From assembly GCA_050116035.1 (NCBI GenBank), contig JASFPJ010000167.1:1-7143 (forward strand): 7,143 nt of DNA. Direction: 5' to 3'. The translations under genes and the position numbers were made by a program. Shown piece after piece: positions 1-5,805 of this stretch; position 1 is the stretch's first letter; every line of letters starts with the position of its first letter. The stretch comes from SOIA01 sp050116035. GTDB lineage: Bacteria > Acidobacteriota > Aminicenantia > Aminicenantales > Aminicenantaceae. Below the pieces are notes generated by a model. That model made no database searches. It was given only the letters and a program-made list of their open reading frames with translations, and was not told the origin of the DNA.

Positions 1-474
1 CTGCCTGTTGTCGTCGGCGAAAACCTCAATTTCTTCGGGCATTTTCTGGAGCCAGTGCTGAGAGGTGCTCATGAAGCTCACATCAGCCATAACCTGGAAT
101 GGATTCTGATCGGAATATCGATCGGAATGGCTTTTCTCGGGATCATCATTGCCTGGATCTTCTACATCAAATCCCCGAAAATCCCGGAAAGGCTCAGAAC
201 CCGGTTCCCGCGTATCTATAAACTCCTGTTTAACAAATACTACATGGACGAGATATATAATGCGGCCTTTGTCCAACCCACTGTCAGGGGCTCGGAAATC
301 ATATACGACAATTTTGACTTAAAAATCATCGATGGCGCTGTCAATGGGTCAGCTAAGGTCACCGGTTTCTCTGGAAAAATCCTGAGCTATTTCCAGAGCG
401 GTCTGATCAAGGATTATGCCTTGATCTTTTTACTCGGAGTCATTATCTTTTTAGGCTATTTGATAATTTTTTAA
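1..474 (+). CDS. nuoL: NADH-quinone oxidoreductase subunit L, C-terminal part (5' truncated by window)
   Basis: This frame is open from the first base of the window and encodes the last 157 residues of NuoL; the start lies outside. NuoL is the distal antiporter-like subunit of the complex I membrane arm and carries the long lateral helix. The visible part fits that end of the protein. It has a hydrophobic segment (GISIGMAFLGIIIAWIFYIK), a basic loop with PERL, the family-typical stretch YKLLFNKYYMDEIYN (a lateral-helix/linker signature of NuoL C-termini), an amphipathic stretch, and a final membrane helix at the very end (YALIFLLGVIIFLGYLIIF). The GTG at position 55 and any later Met are internal, not starts, because homology-like sequence continues upstream to base 1. 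The TAA stop lies 3 bp before nuoM and there is no terminator between them, so the genes are co-transcribed. The assignment rests on the KYYMDE motif and on the following nuoM and nuoN. Confidence 0.93.
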   Translation: MPVVVGENLNFFGHFLEPVLRGAHEAHISHNLEWILIGISIGMAFLGIIIAWIFYIKSPKIPERLRTRFPRIYKLLFNKYYMDEIYNAAFVQPTVRGSEIIYDNFDLKIIDGAVNGSAKVTGFSGKILSYFQSGLIKDYALIFLLGVIIFLGYLIIF

Positions 475-477
475 AAA

Positions 478-2061
478 ATGAATTTTCCAATACTGAGTGT
501 GGTCACTTTTCTCCCGATGGCGGGGGCTCTTCTGCTCATCTTTATTCACCGGAAAAAAGAAAAGCTACACCGCAACATAACCCTGGCTGTCACCCTCATT
601 ACATTCATCATCTCCCTCTTTCTCTACTTCAATTTCAACTCCCAGACTCCTGACCCACAATTTGTGGAAAAAAGTGTCTGGATCGGTTACGGCATCAACT
701 ACCATGTCGGGATCGATGGAATCAGCCTCTTTCTTGTGCTGCTGACCACTTTTCTGATGCCCATCGTCATCCTCTCCTCCTGGACTTACATCCAAAAAAG
801 AGTAAAGGAATACCTGATTTTCATGCTCTTGCTCGAGACGGGAATCATCGGTGTGTTTGTCGCACTCAACCTGTTCCTCTTTTACGTTTTCTGGGAGGCC
901 ATGCTGATACCCATGTACTTCCTGATCGGTGTGTGGGGTGGTTCCCGCAAGATTTACGCCACGATCAAATTTGTCCTGTTTACGATGATAGGAAGCCTGT
1001 TGATGCTGGTGGCGATTTTTTACCTCTACTCGGCCTATTACAAGGCGACCGGCACGTATTCTTTCAATTTGTTTGACTTTCATAACCTTGTTCTGAATCC
1101 CAATGTTCAGATATGGCTCTTTTTAGCCTTTGCTTTGGCTTTCGCGATAAAAGTGCCGATGTTTCCCTTCCATACGTGGCTTCCCGACGCCCACGTGGAA
1201 GCTCCGACAGCAGGCTCAGTCATCCTGGCCGCTGTGCTCTTGAAAATGGGAACATACGGTTTCCTCCGTTTTGCCCTGCCCCTTTTCCCGAGTGCGGTGA
1301 TCAAATTTCTTCCCCTGTTGGCTGTGCTCAGCCTGATCGGGATTATTTACGGCGGGATGATGGCCCTGATCCAAAAAGACGTGAAGTCCCTTGTCGCCTA
1401 TTCCAGTGTCAGCCATATGGGATTGATCATGCTGGCTGTTTTTGCCCTGAATATCGAAGCCACGGAAGGGGCCATCTACCAGATGCTCAATCATGGATTG
1501 AGCACGGGTGCGCTGTTTTTGATCGTGGGAATCCTGTATGAAAGGTCACACACGCGCCTCATAAAAGACTATGGTGGAGTCAGTAAGCAAATGCCGGTCT
1601 TTTCGGCCTTTTTCCTCATCTGCATGCTCTCGTCTGTCGGCCTTCCAGGATTGAACGGGTTTATCGGGGAGGTTTTGTGCATCTTTGGAATCTTCAAAGC
1701 CAATAAGATCTTCGCCATTCTGGGTGTGACCACAGTCATACTGGCTGCCGGATACCTTCTCTGGATGTTCCAGAGAGTGATGCAGGGACCGATCACGAAC
1801 AGCAAGATCCTTTCCTTTAAAGATATAAACAAGAGAGAGATCGCCTATCTTGTTCCGATCGTCATCATGATGTTCTGGATGGGCATCTACCCCAGGCCTT
1901 TCCTGAGAAAAATGGACAGCTCCGTCACTCATCTCCTGAACAGGTTCAACAATCACAAGGCTTATTATTCCAAAGTGGAAAAGAAACAAGAGCTGGTGAA
2001 AAAAACAGAAAACCAAAAAGCCGAAAAACAAACTAAGGAAAAGGAAGAACTGACGCAATGA
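478..2061 (+). CDS. nuoM: NADH-quinone oxidoreductase subunit M (proton-pumping antiporter-like subunit)
   Basis: This 527-residue polytopic membrane protein is the NuoM/ND4 subunit of complex I, one of the three Mrp-antiporter-like proton channels. The ionisable residues expected on the proton path are visible: Glu140 in FYVFWEAMLIPMYF (equivalent to E. coli Glu144), Lys225 in AFAIKVPMFPFHTWLPDAH, Lys256 in AAVLLKMGTYGF, and Glu400 in GLNGFIGEVLCIFG (equivalent to E. coli Glu407). Family signatures SVSHMG (about 311-316) and LNHGLSTGALFL (about 337-348) are also present. The ATG at 478 lies 3 bp after the nuoL stop. No good Shine-Dalgarno sequence precedes it, which suggests translational coupling to nuoL. 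The 3' end overlaps nuoN by 4 bp (ATGA). The protein is slightly longer than E. coli NuoM (about 509) because of a hydrophilic tail of roughly 35 residues (about 493-527) rich in Lys, Glu and Gln after the last membrane helix. Confidence 0.97.
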   Translation: MNFPILSVVTFLPMAGALLLIFIHRKKEKLHRNITLAVTLITFIISLFLYFNFNSQTPDPQFVEKSVWIGYGINYHVGIDGISLFLVLLTTFLMPIVILSSWTYIQKRVKEYLIFMLLLETGIIGVFVALNLFLFYVFWEAMLIPMYFLIGVWGGSRKIYATIKFVLFTMIGSLLMLVAIFYLYSAYYKATGTYSFNLFDFHNLVLNPNVQIWLFLAFALAFAIKVPMFPFHTWLPDAHVEAPTAGSVILAAVLLKMGTYGFLRFALPLFPSAVIKFLPLLAVLSLIGIIYGGMMALIQKDVKSLVAYSSVSHMGLIMLAVFALNIEATEGAIYQMLNHGLSTGALFLIVGILYERSHTRLIKDYGGVSKQMPVFSAFFLICMLSSVGLPGLNGFIGEVLCIFGIFKANKIFAILGVTTVILAAGYLLWMFQRVMQGPITNSKILSFKDINKREIAYLVPIVIMMFWMGIYPRPFLRKMDSSVTHLLNRFNNHKAYYSKVEKKQELVKKTENQKAEKQTKEKEELTQ

Positions 2062-3488
2062 ACAGCTTTCTCGCTCTGCTTCCTCTTTTAGTCATCGTGT
2101 TCGTCGCCCTTGCTGTCATGATTCTGGATGTATTTCTCAAAAGGGAAAACAAAGACTATCTGGCTTACCTCTCTCTCAGTTTTATTGTTATTTGTGCCTT
2201 TCTGTGCATCCAGTTCTGGAATAAATCCTACCATTATTTTGATGGGAACCTGCTCCTGGATAAATATTCCCTCTTTTTTACGTTTCTGCTCCTTCTCTCG
2301 ACTGGTTTTGTCATTCTTCTCTCTATAAAATACATTGCTCTCCAGGATGTGAACTACGGCGAGTACTATGCTCTCCTTCTCCTGGCTCTTTCAGGAGTGA
2401 TGATCATGGTTTCATCTCCTGATCTTTTGGTCATAATCCTGGGCCTGGAGGTCCTCTCTATTTCCAGCTATGCACTCGCTGGCCTGATGAGAAGGGATGA
2501 AAAGTCATCAGAAGCGGCCATTAAATACTTCCTGCTGGGAAGTTTTGCCACGGCCTTCCTCCTCTATGGATTGGCACTCCTTTACGGAACTTCCCATTCG
2601 ACCTACATCCCGACAATCATCCAGTACTTCAGTAAGGATGCTGAACTGAGCTTAATGGCACTCATCGGTCTGGGATTGATCGTCATCGGTTTCGGTTTCA
2701 AGATCGCTGTCGTGCCTTTCCACATGTGGACTCCGGATGTTTATCAAGGCGCACCCACTCCGATAACGGCCTTTTTCTCTGTTGTCCCCAAGGCAGCCGG
2801 ATTCGCCATCCTGCTGCGAGTTTTCTATCCCTACTGGCAAACAGCCATCGATTCTCGGTCCATATTTGTGCTTCTCTGGATCATCAGTGTCCTCACCATG
2901 GTCATCGGAAACCTTGTGGCTCTGCGTCAGACAAATGTAAAAAGAATCCTGGCTTATTCCAGTATCGCTCATGCCGGGTACTTGCTCGTGGCCATCCTGG
3001 CTCAGGACAACTCGAGCCTCGTTTTTTACTTGACAGTCTATCTCTTCATGAATATGGGTGCGTTTGCCGCTATCATCGCTTTGAGCAAAAAAGACAAGGA
3101 ATACCTTGAGCTGGAAGATTATGCAGGCATCGGATTCAAATATCCATGGATCGGCGCTACATTCACTGTCTTTCTGCTCTCTTTGGCCGGGTTCCCTCCC
3201 ACAGGAGGCTTTCTGGCGAAGTTTTATGTTTTCTCTTCAGCTGTTAAACAGGGCCTAGTCCCATTAGTCATCATCGGGGTTCTTGCCAGTCTCATATCTG
3301 TGTTTTACTATCTGAGAATCGTCGTTTACATGTACATGCGAGAGCCTACACGAGAAGTCGATATAATGGTGGAAAATCCCGCCCTCTTCCTCGTCCTTTT
3401 CCTCTGTCTCTATGGTGTGCTTCAATTGGGTTTGTATCCCAGGAGCATCCTTATCCTCATCCAACAGGCCATCAGCCCTTTCTTATAG
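2058..3488 (+). CDS. nuoN: NADH-quinone oxidoreductase subunit N (proton-pumping antiporter-like subunit)
   Basis: This 476-residue polytopic protein is the NuoN/ND2 subunit of complex I, the antiporter-like subunit nearest the quinone module; its length is close to E. coli NuoN (485). Key residues are in place: Glu131 in ILGLEVLSISSYALAG, Lys215 in GFGFKIAVVPFHMWTPDVYQ, Lys245 in FSVVPKAAGFA, and Lys388 in PPTGGFLAKFYVF (the TM12 lysine, E. coli Lys395). The motif KRILAYSSIAHAGY (about 295-308) is typical of the family. The start ATG overlaps the nuoM stop codon in an ATGA arrangement, with purine-rich sequence (AAGGAAAAGGAAG) upstream inside nuoM as a possible ribosome-binding site. It is the last gene of the nuo operon here. 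Its TAG stop is built partly from the first base of the inverted-repeat element that follows, so the exact original C-terminus may have been altered by insertion (inference). Confidence 0.97.
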   Translation: MNSFLALLPLLVIVFVALAVMILDVFLKRENKDYLAYLSLSFIVICAFLCIQFWNKSYHYFDGNLLLDKYSLFFTFLLLLSTGFVILLSIKYIALQDVNYGEYYALLLLALSGVMIMVSSPDLLVIILGLEVLSISSYALAGLMRRDEKSSEAAIKYFLLGSFATAFLLYGLALLYGTSHSTYIPTIIQYFSKDAELSLMALIGLGLIVIGFGFKIAVVPFHMWTPDVYQGAPTPITAFFSVVPKAAGFAILLRVFYPYWQTAIDSRSIFVLLWIISVLTMVIGNLVALRQTNVKRILAYSSIAHAGYLLVAILAQDNSSLVFYLTVYLFMNMGAFAAIIALSKKDKEYLELEDYAGIGFKYPWIGATFTVFLLSLAGFPPTGGFLAKFYVFSSAVKQGLVPLVIIGVLASLISVFYYLRIVVYMYMREPTREVDIMVENPALFLVLFLCLYGVLQLGLYPRSILILIQQAISPFL

Positions 3489-3513
3489 GGGTCGCGTCTT
3501 AACATTTAACATT
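3488..3513 (+). repeat. Outer inverted repeat, left arm
   Basis: This arm is 26 bp, perfectly complementary to 3744-3769. It begins GGGGTCGCGTCTTAAC and its first G is the third base of the nuoN stop codon TAG. It contains an internal direct repeat of AACATT (TTAACATTTAACATT). Confidence 0.9.
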
Positions 3514-3535
3514 CCTGAATATCTATAGAGACAAA

Positions 3536-3555
3536 GGGGTCAGATCTTAACATTC
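3536..3555 (+). repeat. Inner inverted repeat, left arm
   Basis: GGGGTCAGATCTTAACATTC pairs with 3702-3721 over 20 bp with two mismatches. It is a diverged direct copy of the outer left arm: GGGG, then TCTTAACATT at the same spacing. Confidence 0.8.
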
Positions 3556-3701
3556 AATTTCTAAAATCTCAGATTTAGCTTGACTAGACAGCGATTCCTT
3601 TTTCATGGATTATTGACTACGAAAGAATCAAAGAAATGGAAAATGTTGGTTGCTGAATTGAAATCCCAAACATTCTGATTTTAATTTAATTCAAAAAAAG
3701 A

Positions 3702-3721
3702 GAATGTTAAGACCTGTCCCC
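3702..3721 (-). repeat. Inner inverted repeat, right arm
   Basis: Read on the minus strand this is GGGGACAGGTCTTAACATTC, the partner of 3536-3555 with two mismatches (T/A and A/G). It lies nested inside the outer arms. Confidence 0.8.
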
Positions 3722-3743
3722 ACTTATTTTGTTAATAGTGAGA

Positions 3744-3769
3744 AATGTTAAATGTTAAGACGCGACCCC
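3744..3769 (-). repeat. Outer inverted repeat, right arm
   Basis: This arm is the perfect 26 bp reverse complement of 3488-3513. It ends in GCGACCCC directly followed by TTTTT (3770-3774). That gives a GC-rich arm plus T-run, which could act as a rho-independent stop for nuo transcripts arriving on the + strand if the distant left arm pairs with it. Confidence 0.9.
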
Positions 3770-3774
3770 TTTTT

Positions 3775-3789
3775 GAAAAAAGGCTGGAG
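3775..3789 (-). terminator. Likely 3' end of rnpB: P1 3' strand followed by a T-run
   Basis: On the minus strand the 3' strand of the RNase P P1 helix (CTCCAGCCT) runs straight into six T residues (TTTTTTC). The helix plus T-run looks like an intrinsic terminator, but the complementary strand of P1 is at the 5' end of the RNA, nearly 390 nt away. The stem would therefore form only once the whole RNA has folded. A separate downstream terminator with 3' trimming is the alternative. Confidence 0.4.
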
Positions 3790-4174
3790 CAGGACGTAAG
3801 CCGAATTCTGTTCCCGCCGGAGTTCCGGCAGGGGCGGTTATTTATCTAACCCCTTGATTGCCCAAGGGGATGAGCGACCTACCCGCCCCATGAGACGGGC
3901 CGCCTCTCAATGGGCCAATTTGGTCTTTCTCCGGATGGGGTTTGCCAAGCTCCCGATGTCACCACCAGGACGGTGAGCTCTTACCTCACCTTTTCACCCT
4001 TACCTCAAAGGAGAGTGAAACACTCATCCTATGAGGCGGTGTGTTTTCTGTGGCACTTTCCTCCGATCGCTCGGAGTCGCTGTTAGCGACCATCCTGCCC
4101 TGTGGAGTTCGGACTTTCCTCCCCTTACTCCTCTTGAGGAGAAGAAGGAGCAACCGCCTCGCCTACTCCAGCCT
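3781..4174 (-). ncRNA. rnpB: RNase P RNA, bacterial type A
   Basis: This is the catalytic RNA of ribonuclease P, which removes the 5' leader of precursor tRNAs. Read on the minus strand it shows conserved elements in the right order. The P1 5' strand AGGCTGGAG is at the 5' end (4174-4166). The conserved block GGAGGAAAGTCCGAACTCC follows, then GGGCAGGATG, the P8/P9 hairpins (GTCGCTAACAGCGAC and CTCCGAGCGATCGGAG), ACAGAAAACACACCGCC, GGTAAGGGTGAAAAGGTGAGGTAAGAGCTCACC, the P15 region GGCAAACCCCATCCGGAG, AGACCAAAT, and near the 3' end ACAGAATTCGGCTTAC and CTCCAGCCT closing P1 by a perfect 9 bp pairing. The presence of P15-P17-like elements and the overall layout match type A (E. coli-like), and the length of about 394 nt is normal. 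The exact ends are set from P1 and may be off by a few bases. The 5' end lies inside the coding sequence of the upstream regulator. The L15 loop reads GGC rather than the usual GGT. Confidence 0.95.
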
Positions 4175-5540
4175 CTATTTTTATGCCAAAATGCTCTAAC
4201 TTTTTATAAAGATTGCTCCGTGGCGTATCGATCTCTCTTGCTGTCTGGGAGATATTCCAGTTGTTCTCTTTCAGCTTGGAAAGGATGAAATCCTTCTCCG
4301 CCTGTTCCCTGAATTCCTTCAACGTTCTGATTCCCTTAACGTCAGGAAGGTATGTCTGGACTTCTCCTCTTATCTGCTCGGGTAAATCTTTCATCTCTAT
4401 TCTATCAGCCTCTGTCATAATGAGCAATCTCTCCACCACATTCTTCAACTCCCGAACATTCCCTTTCCAGGGGTATTTTCGTATGGCCTCAATGGCCCCC
4501 TTGGAAAATTCTTTCTGTTTGAAATTGTTTTCCTCTGCATAAATTTTGCTGAAGTATTCAACCAGCAGCGAGATATCCTCTTTTTTCTCCCTTAACGGAG
4601 GGGAATGCAGTGGGATCACGTTCAGCCGGAAGAAAAGGTCCTCGCGGAATCTACCCTCTTTCTTTTCCTTTTTCAAATCTTTATTGGTCGCGGCGATGAC
4701 TCGGACATCCACCTTGTTGATCTTGCTCGAGCCAACCTTCTGAATTTCTCCTTCCTCAAGAACACGCAGAACCTTGGACTGCGTCTTCAAGCTCATATCG
4801 CCGATCTCATCCAGGAAGATTGTCCCGCCGTCTGCCTGCTCGAACTTACCCGCCTTTTTTTCCGTGGCTCCAGTGAATGCTCCTTTCACATGTCCGAAAA
4901 GTTCACTCTCAATAAGCTCCTCTGGAATGGCCGCGCAGTTCACCTGGACAAACCTCTCTTTGGCCCGCAGACTGTGCTTATGGATAGCTCTGGCAATGAG
5001 CTCCTTTCCTGTTCCGCTCTCTCCATAGACGAGGACCGTGGCATTTGTGGGGGCGGTCTTCATAATCTCCTTCCAGAGGTTCTTCATTGAAGGATGATTC
5101 CCGACCAGCTCGTATCTTTTCTCAGCCTTTGACCTCAGGTCCTGGCACTCCCTCAAAAGCTTATTCTGGTTCAACGCATTCCGGATACACAGCAGCACCC
5201 TTTCTCTGTGGAGAGGCTTTTCCAGAAAGTCAAAGGCTCCTAATTTTGTGGCTTCGACTGCCGTCTTGATCGTTCCATGACCGGATACCATGATCACCTC
5301 AGGAGCATAAGGCTTTTTTTTCAATTCTTCCAGGACTTCCAGCCCGTCCTTGCCCGGGAGTTTGACATCCAGCAAAACAAGGTCCAATCCCACTGTTTCC
5401 TCCAATACTCTCAGAGCTTCTTCTCCGTCTGCGGCTTCGACGAAATTATACCCTTCGTACTCCAGGATCATCTTCAGCGATTTCCGGATGTTCTTCTCGT
5501 CATCCACGACCAAAATCTTTTCTTTTCGAGGATTCTTCAT
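4125..5540 (-). CDS. Sigma-54-dependent response regulator, NtrC/AtoC family
   Basis: This 471-residue cytoplasmic transcription activator works with sigma-54 RNA polymerase under control of a histidine kinase. The receiver domain (about 8-123) has acidic Asp13/Asp14, phosphoacceptor Asp58 (LLDVKLPGKDG), Ser86 and Lys108 (FLEKP). The AAA+ domain (about 145-385) has Walker A GESGTGKE (173-180), the sigma-54 contact loop GAFTGA (220-225) and Walker B GGTIFLDE (238-245). A Fis-type helix-turn-helix (about 418-450, NNWNISQTAREIDTPRSNLYKKL) binds DNA. I chose the ATG at 5540, preceded by AAAGGA at 9 nt; a TTG at 5564 would add 8 residues but has no better site. No kinase gene is adjacent, so the signal and target are unknown. 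The C-terminal tail after the helix-turn-helix (about 456-471, ending APSSPQEE) is encoded by the 5' end of rnpB, and the TAA stop sits next to its conserved GGGGAGGAAAGTCC block. Confidence 0.95.
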   Translation of the reverse strand: MKNPRKEKILVVDDEKNIRKSLKMILEYEGYNFVEAADGEEALRVLEETVGLDLVLLDVKLPGKDGLEVLEELKKKPYAPEVIMVSGHGTIKTAVEATKLGAFDFLEKPLHRERVLLCIRNALNQNKLLRECQDLRSKAEKRYELVGNHPSMKNLWKEIMKTAPTNATVLVYGESGTGKELIARAIHKHSLRAKERFVQVNCAAIPEELIESELFGHVKGAFTGATEKKAGKFEQADGGTIFLDEIGDMSLKTQSKVLRVLEEGEIQKVGSSKINKVDVRVIAATNKDLKKEKKEGRFREDLFFRLNVIPLHSPPLREKKEDISLLVEYFSKIYAEENNFKQKEFSKGAIEAIRKYPWKGNVRELKNVVERLLIMTEADRIEMKDLPEQIRGEVQTYLPDVKGIRTLKEFREQAEKDFILSKLKENNWNISQTAREIDTPRSNLYKKLEHFGIKIEAGVGEAVAPSSPQEE

Positions 5541-5549
5541 TGTTATTTT

Positions 5550-5555
5550 TCCTTT
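5550..5555 (-). promoter_or_regulatory. Ribosome-binding site of the response regulator
   Basis: AAAGGA on the minus strand sits 9 nt upstream of the ATG at 5540. It decides for this ATG over the in-frame TTG at 5564, because it lies downstream of that TTG. Confidence 0.6.
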
Positions 5556-5578
5556 TTCGGGCAAGGTTCTATCGAACT

Positions 5579-5584
5579 ATTGTA
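5579..5584 (-). promoter_or_regulatory. Candidate -10 box for the response regulator gene
   Basis: TACAAT on the minus strand (5 of 6 to TATAAT) lies about 40 bp upstream of the ATG at 5540. At the matching -35 distance there is no TTGACA-like box. That place is taken by the promoter-proximal copy of the AGGCTAGCTTCTCCG repeat (read on the plus strand), which would fit an activator-dependent promoter. Weak, pattern-based call. Confidence 0.25.
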
Positions 5585-5598
5585 TATGTCTCACCAAG

Positions 5599-5638
5599 AG
5601 GCTAGCTTCTCCGTCGTATAAAAAGGCTAGCTTCTCCG
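5599..5638. repeat. Pair of 15 bp direct repeats in the divergent intergenic region
   Basis: AGGCTAGCTTCTCCG occurs at 5599-5613 and again at 5624-5638, an offset of 25 bp, with similar A-rich bases before each copy. Each contains the palindrome GCTAGC. The first copy overlaps the -35 position of the candidate regulator promoter. Possible operator for an autoregulator or another factor, or a local duplication; function unknown. The rest of the 265 bp between the regulator and the channel is AT-rich and holds no gene that I can see. Confidence 0.6.
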
Positions 5639-5767
5639 CTTATTATCCCAAAAATCTCAAATTTTTAAAAGTCTGGCCCCATCATGTACACGCAATCTCT
5701 GAAAACGTGGGAATGGTGTCAAGCTTTGACTCCGGAAGGTGGCAAATAACCTCACCCCATTCAAATA

Positions 5768-5796
5768 TTGCCTCCCCCCTCTCATTATTGTAAGAT
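5768..5796 (+). promoter_or_regulatory. Candidate sigma-70-type promoter for the potassium channel
   Basis: TTGCCT (4 of 6 to TTGACA) at 5768-5773 and TAAGAT (4 of 6 to TATAAT) at 5791-5796 are separated by exactly 17 bp. Transcription would start near 5803, leaving almost no leader before the ATG at 5806 but room for the GGAG that precedes the ATG at 5818. Each box is imperfect, so this is a tentative call. Confidence 0.3.
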
Positions 5797-5805
5797 GAAA
5801 TTGAG

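Larger units (their letters stand above)
3488..3769. mobile_element. Nested inverted-repeat element (non-autonomous, MITE/REP-like), about 282 bp
   Basis: The whole stretch between nuoN and rnpB is one long imperfect palindrome with no coding capacity that I can see. Its outer arms (3488-3513 and 3744-3769) are perfect reverse complements over 26 bp, extendable to 27 bp with A3487/T3770. A second pair (3536-3555 and 3702-3721) matches over 20 bp with two mismatches, and a third short pair (TAAAATC 3562-3568, GATTTTA 3677-3683) lies inside. Outer and inner arms are related to each other: both begin GGGGNCNNNTCTTAACATT, so each side carries two direct copies of a unit. The interior is AT-rich compared with the flanking genes. 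From general knowledge, short GGGG-ended palindromic units of this sort are often scattered copies mobilised in trans by Y1 (RAYT/IS200-like) transposases; that link is inference, as no transposase is in the window. The outer right arm is followed by TTTTT, so it may also terminate nuo transcription. Confidence 0.6.

Noticed and set aside
565..1083. Long open frame of 172 codons antisense to nuoM
   Set aside because: It lies wholly inside a well-supported conserved gene. Its translation is low-complexity His/Gln/Asp/Glu-rich, as expected from the reverse complement of a membrane-protein gene.
1546..2058. Open frame of 170 codons antisense to the end of nuoM
   Set aside because: It is a reverse-strand shadow of conserved NuoM sequence and its Lys-rich tail, with no recognisable domain or start signals.
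3489..3780. Hidden small gene in the nuoN-rnpB gap
   Set aside because: I found no convincing frame with a ribosome-binding site; the palindromic structure explains the stretch.
4031..4288. Open plus-strand frame across rnpB and the regulator end
   Set aside because: It is antisense to a confident RNase P RNA and to the helix-turn-helix of the regulator; the product resembles nothing known.
5541..5564. TTG start 8 codons upstream for the response regulator
   Set aside because: The ATG at 5540 has an AAAGGA at good spacing and starts right before the receiver domain. The TTG would place that site inside the gene.
5599..5638. CRISPR-like array
   Set aside because: There are only two 15 bp copies with a 10 bp gap, and no cas genes or further repeats.
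5672..5692. Possible sigma-54 promoter (TGGCCC...) upstream of the channel
   Set aside because: The GG and GC elements do not have the required 10 bp separation, so it does not meet the -24/-12 consensus.
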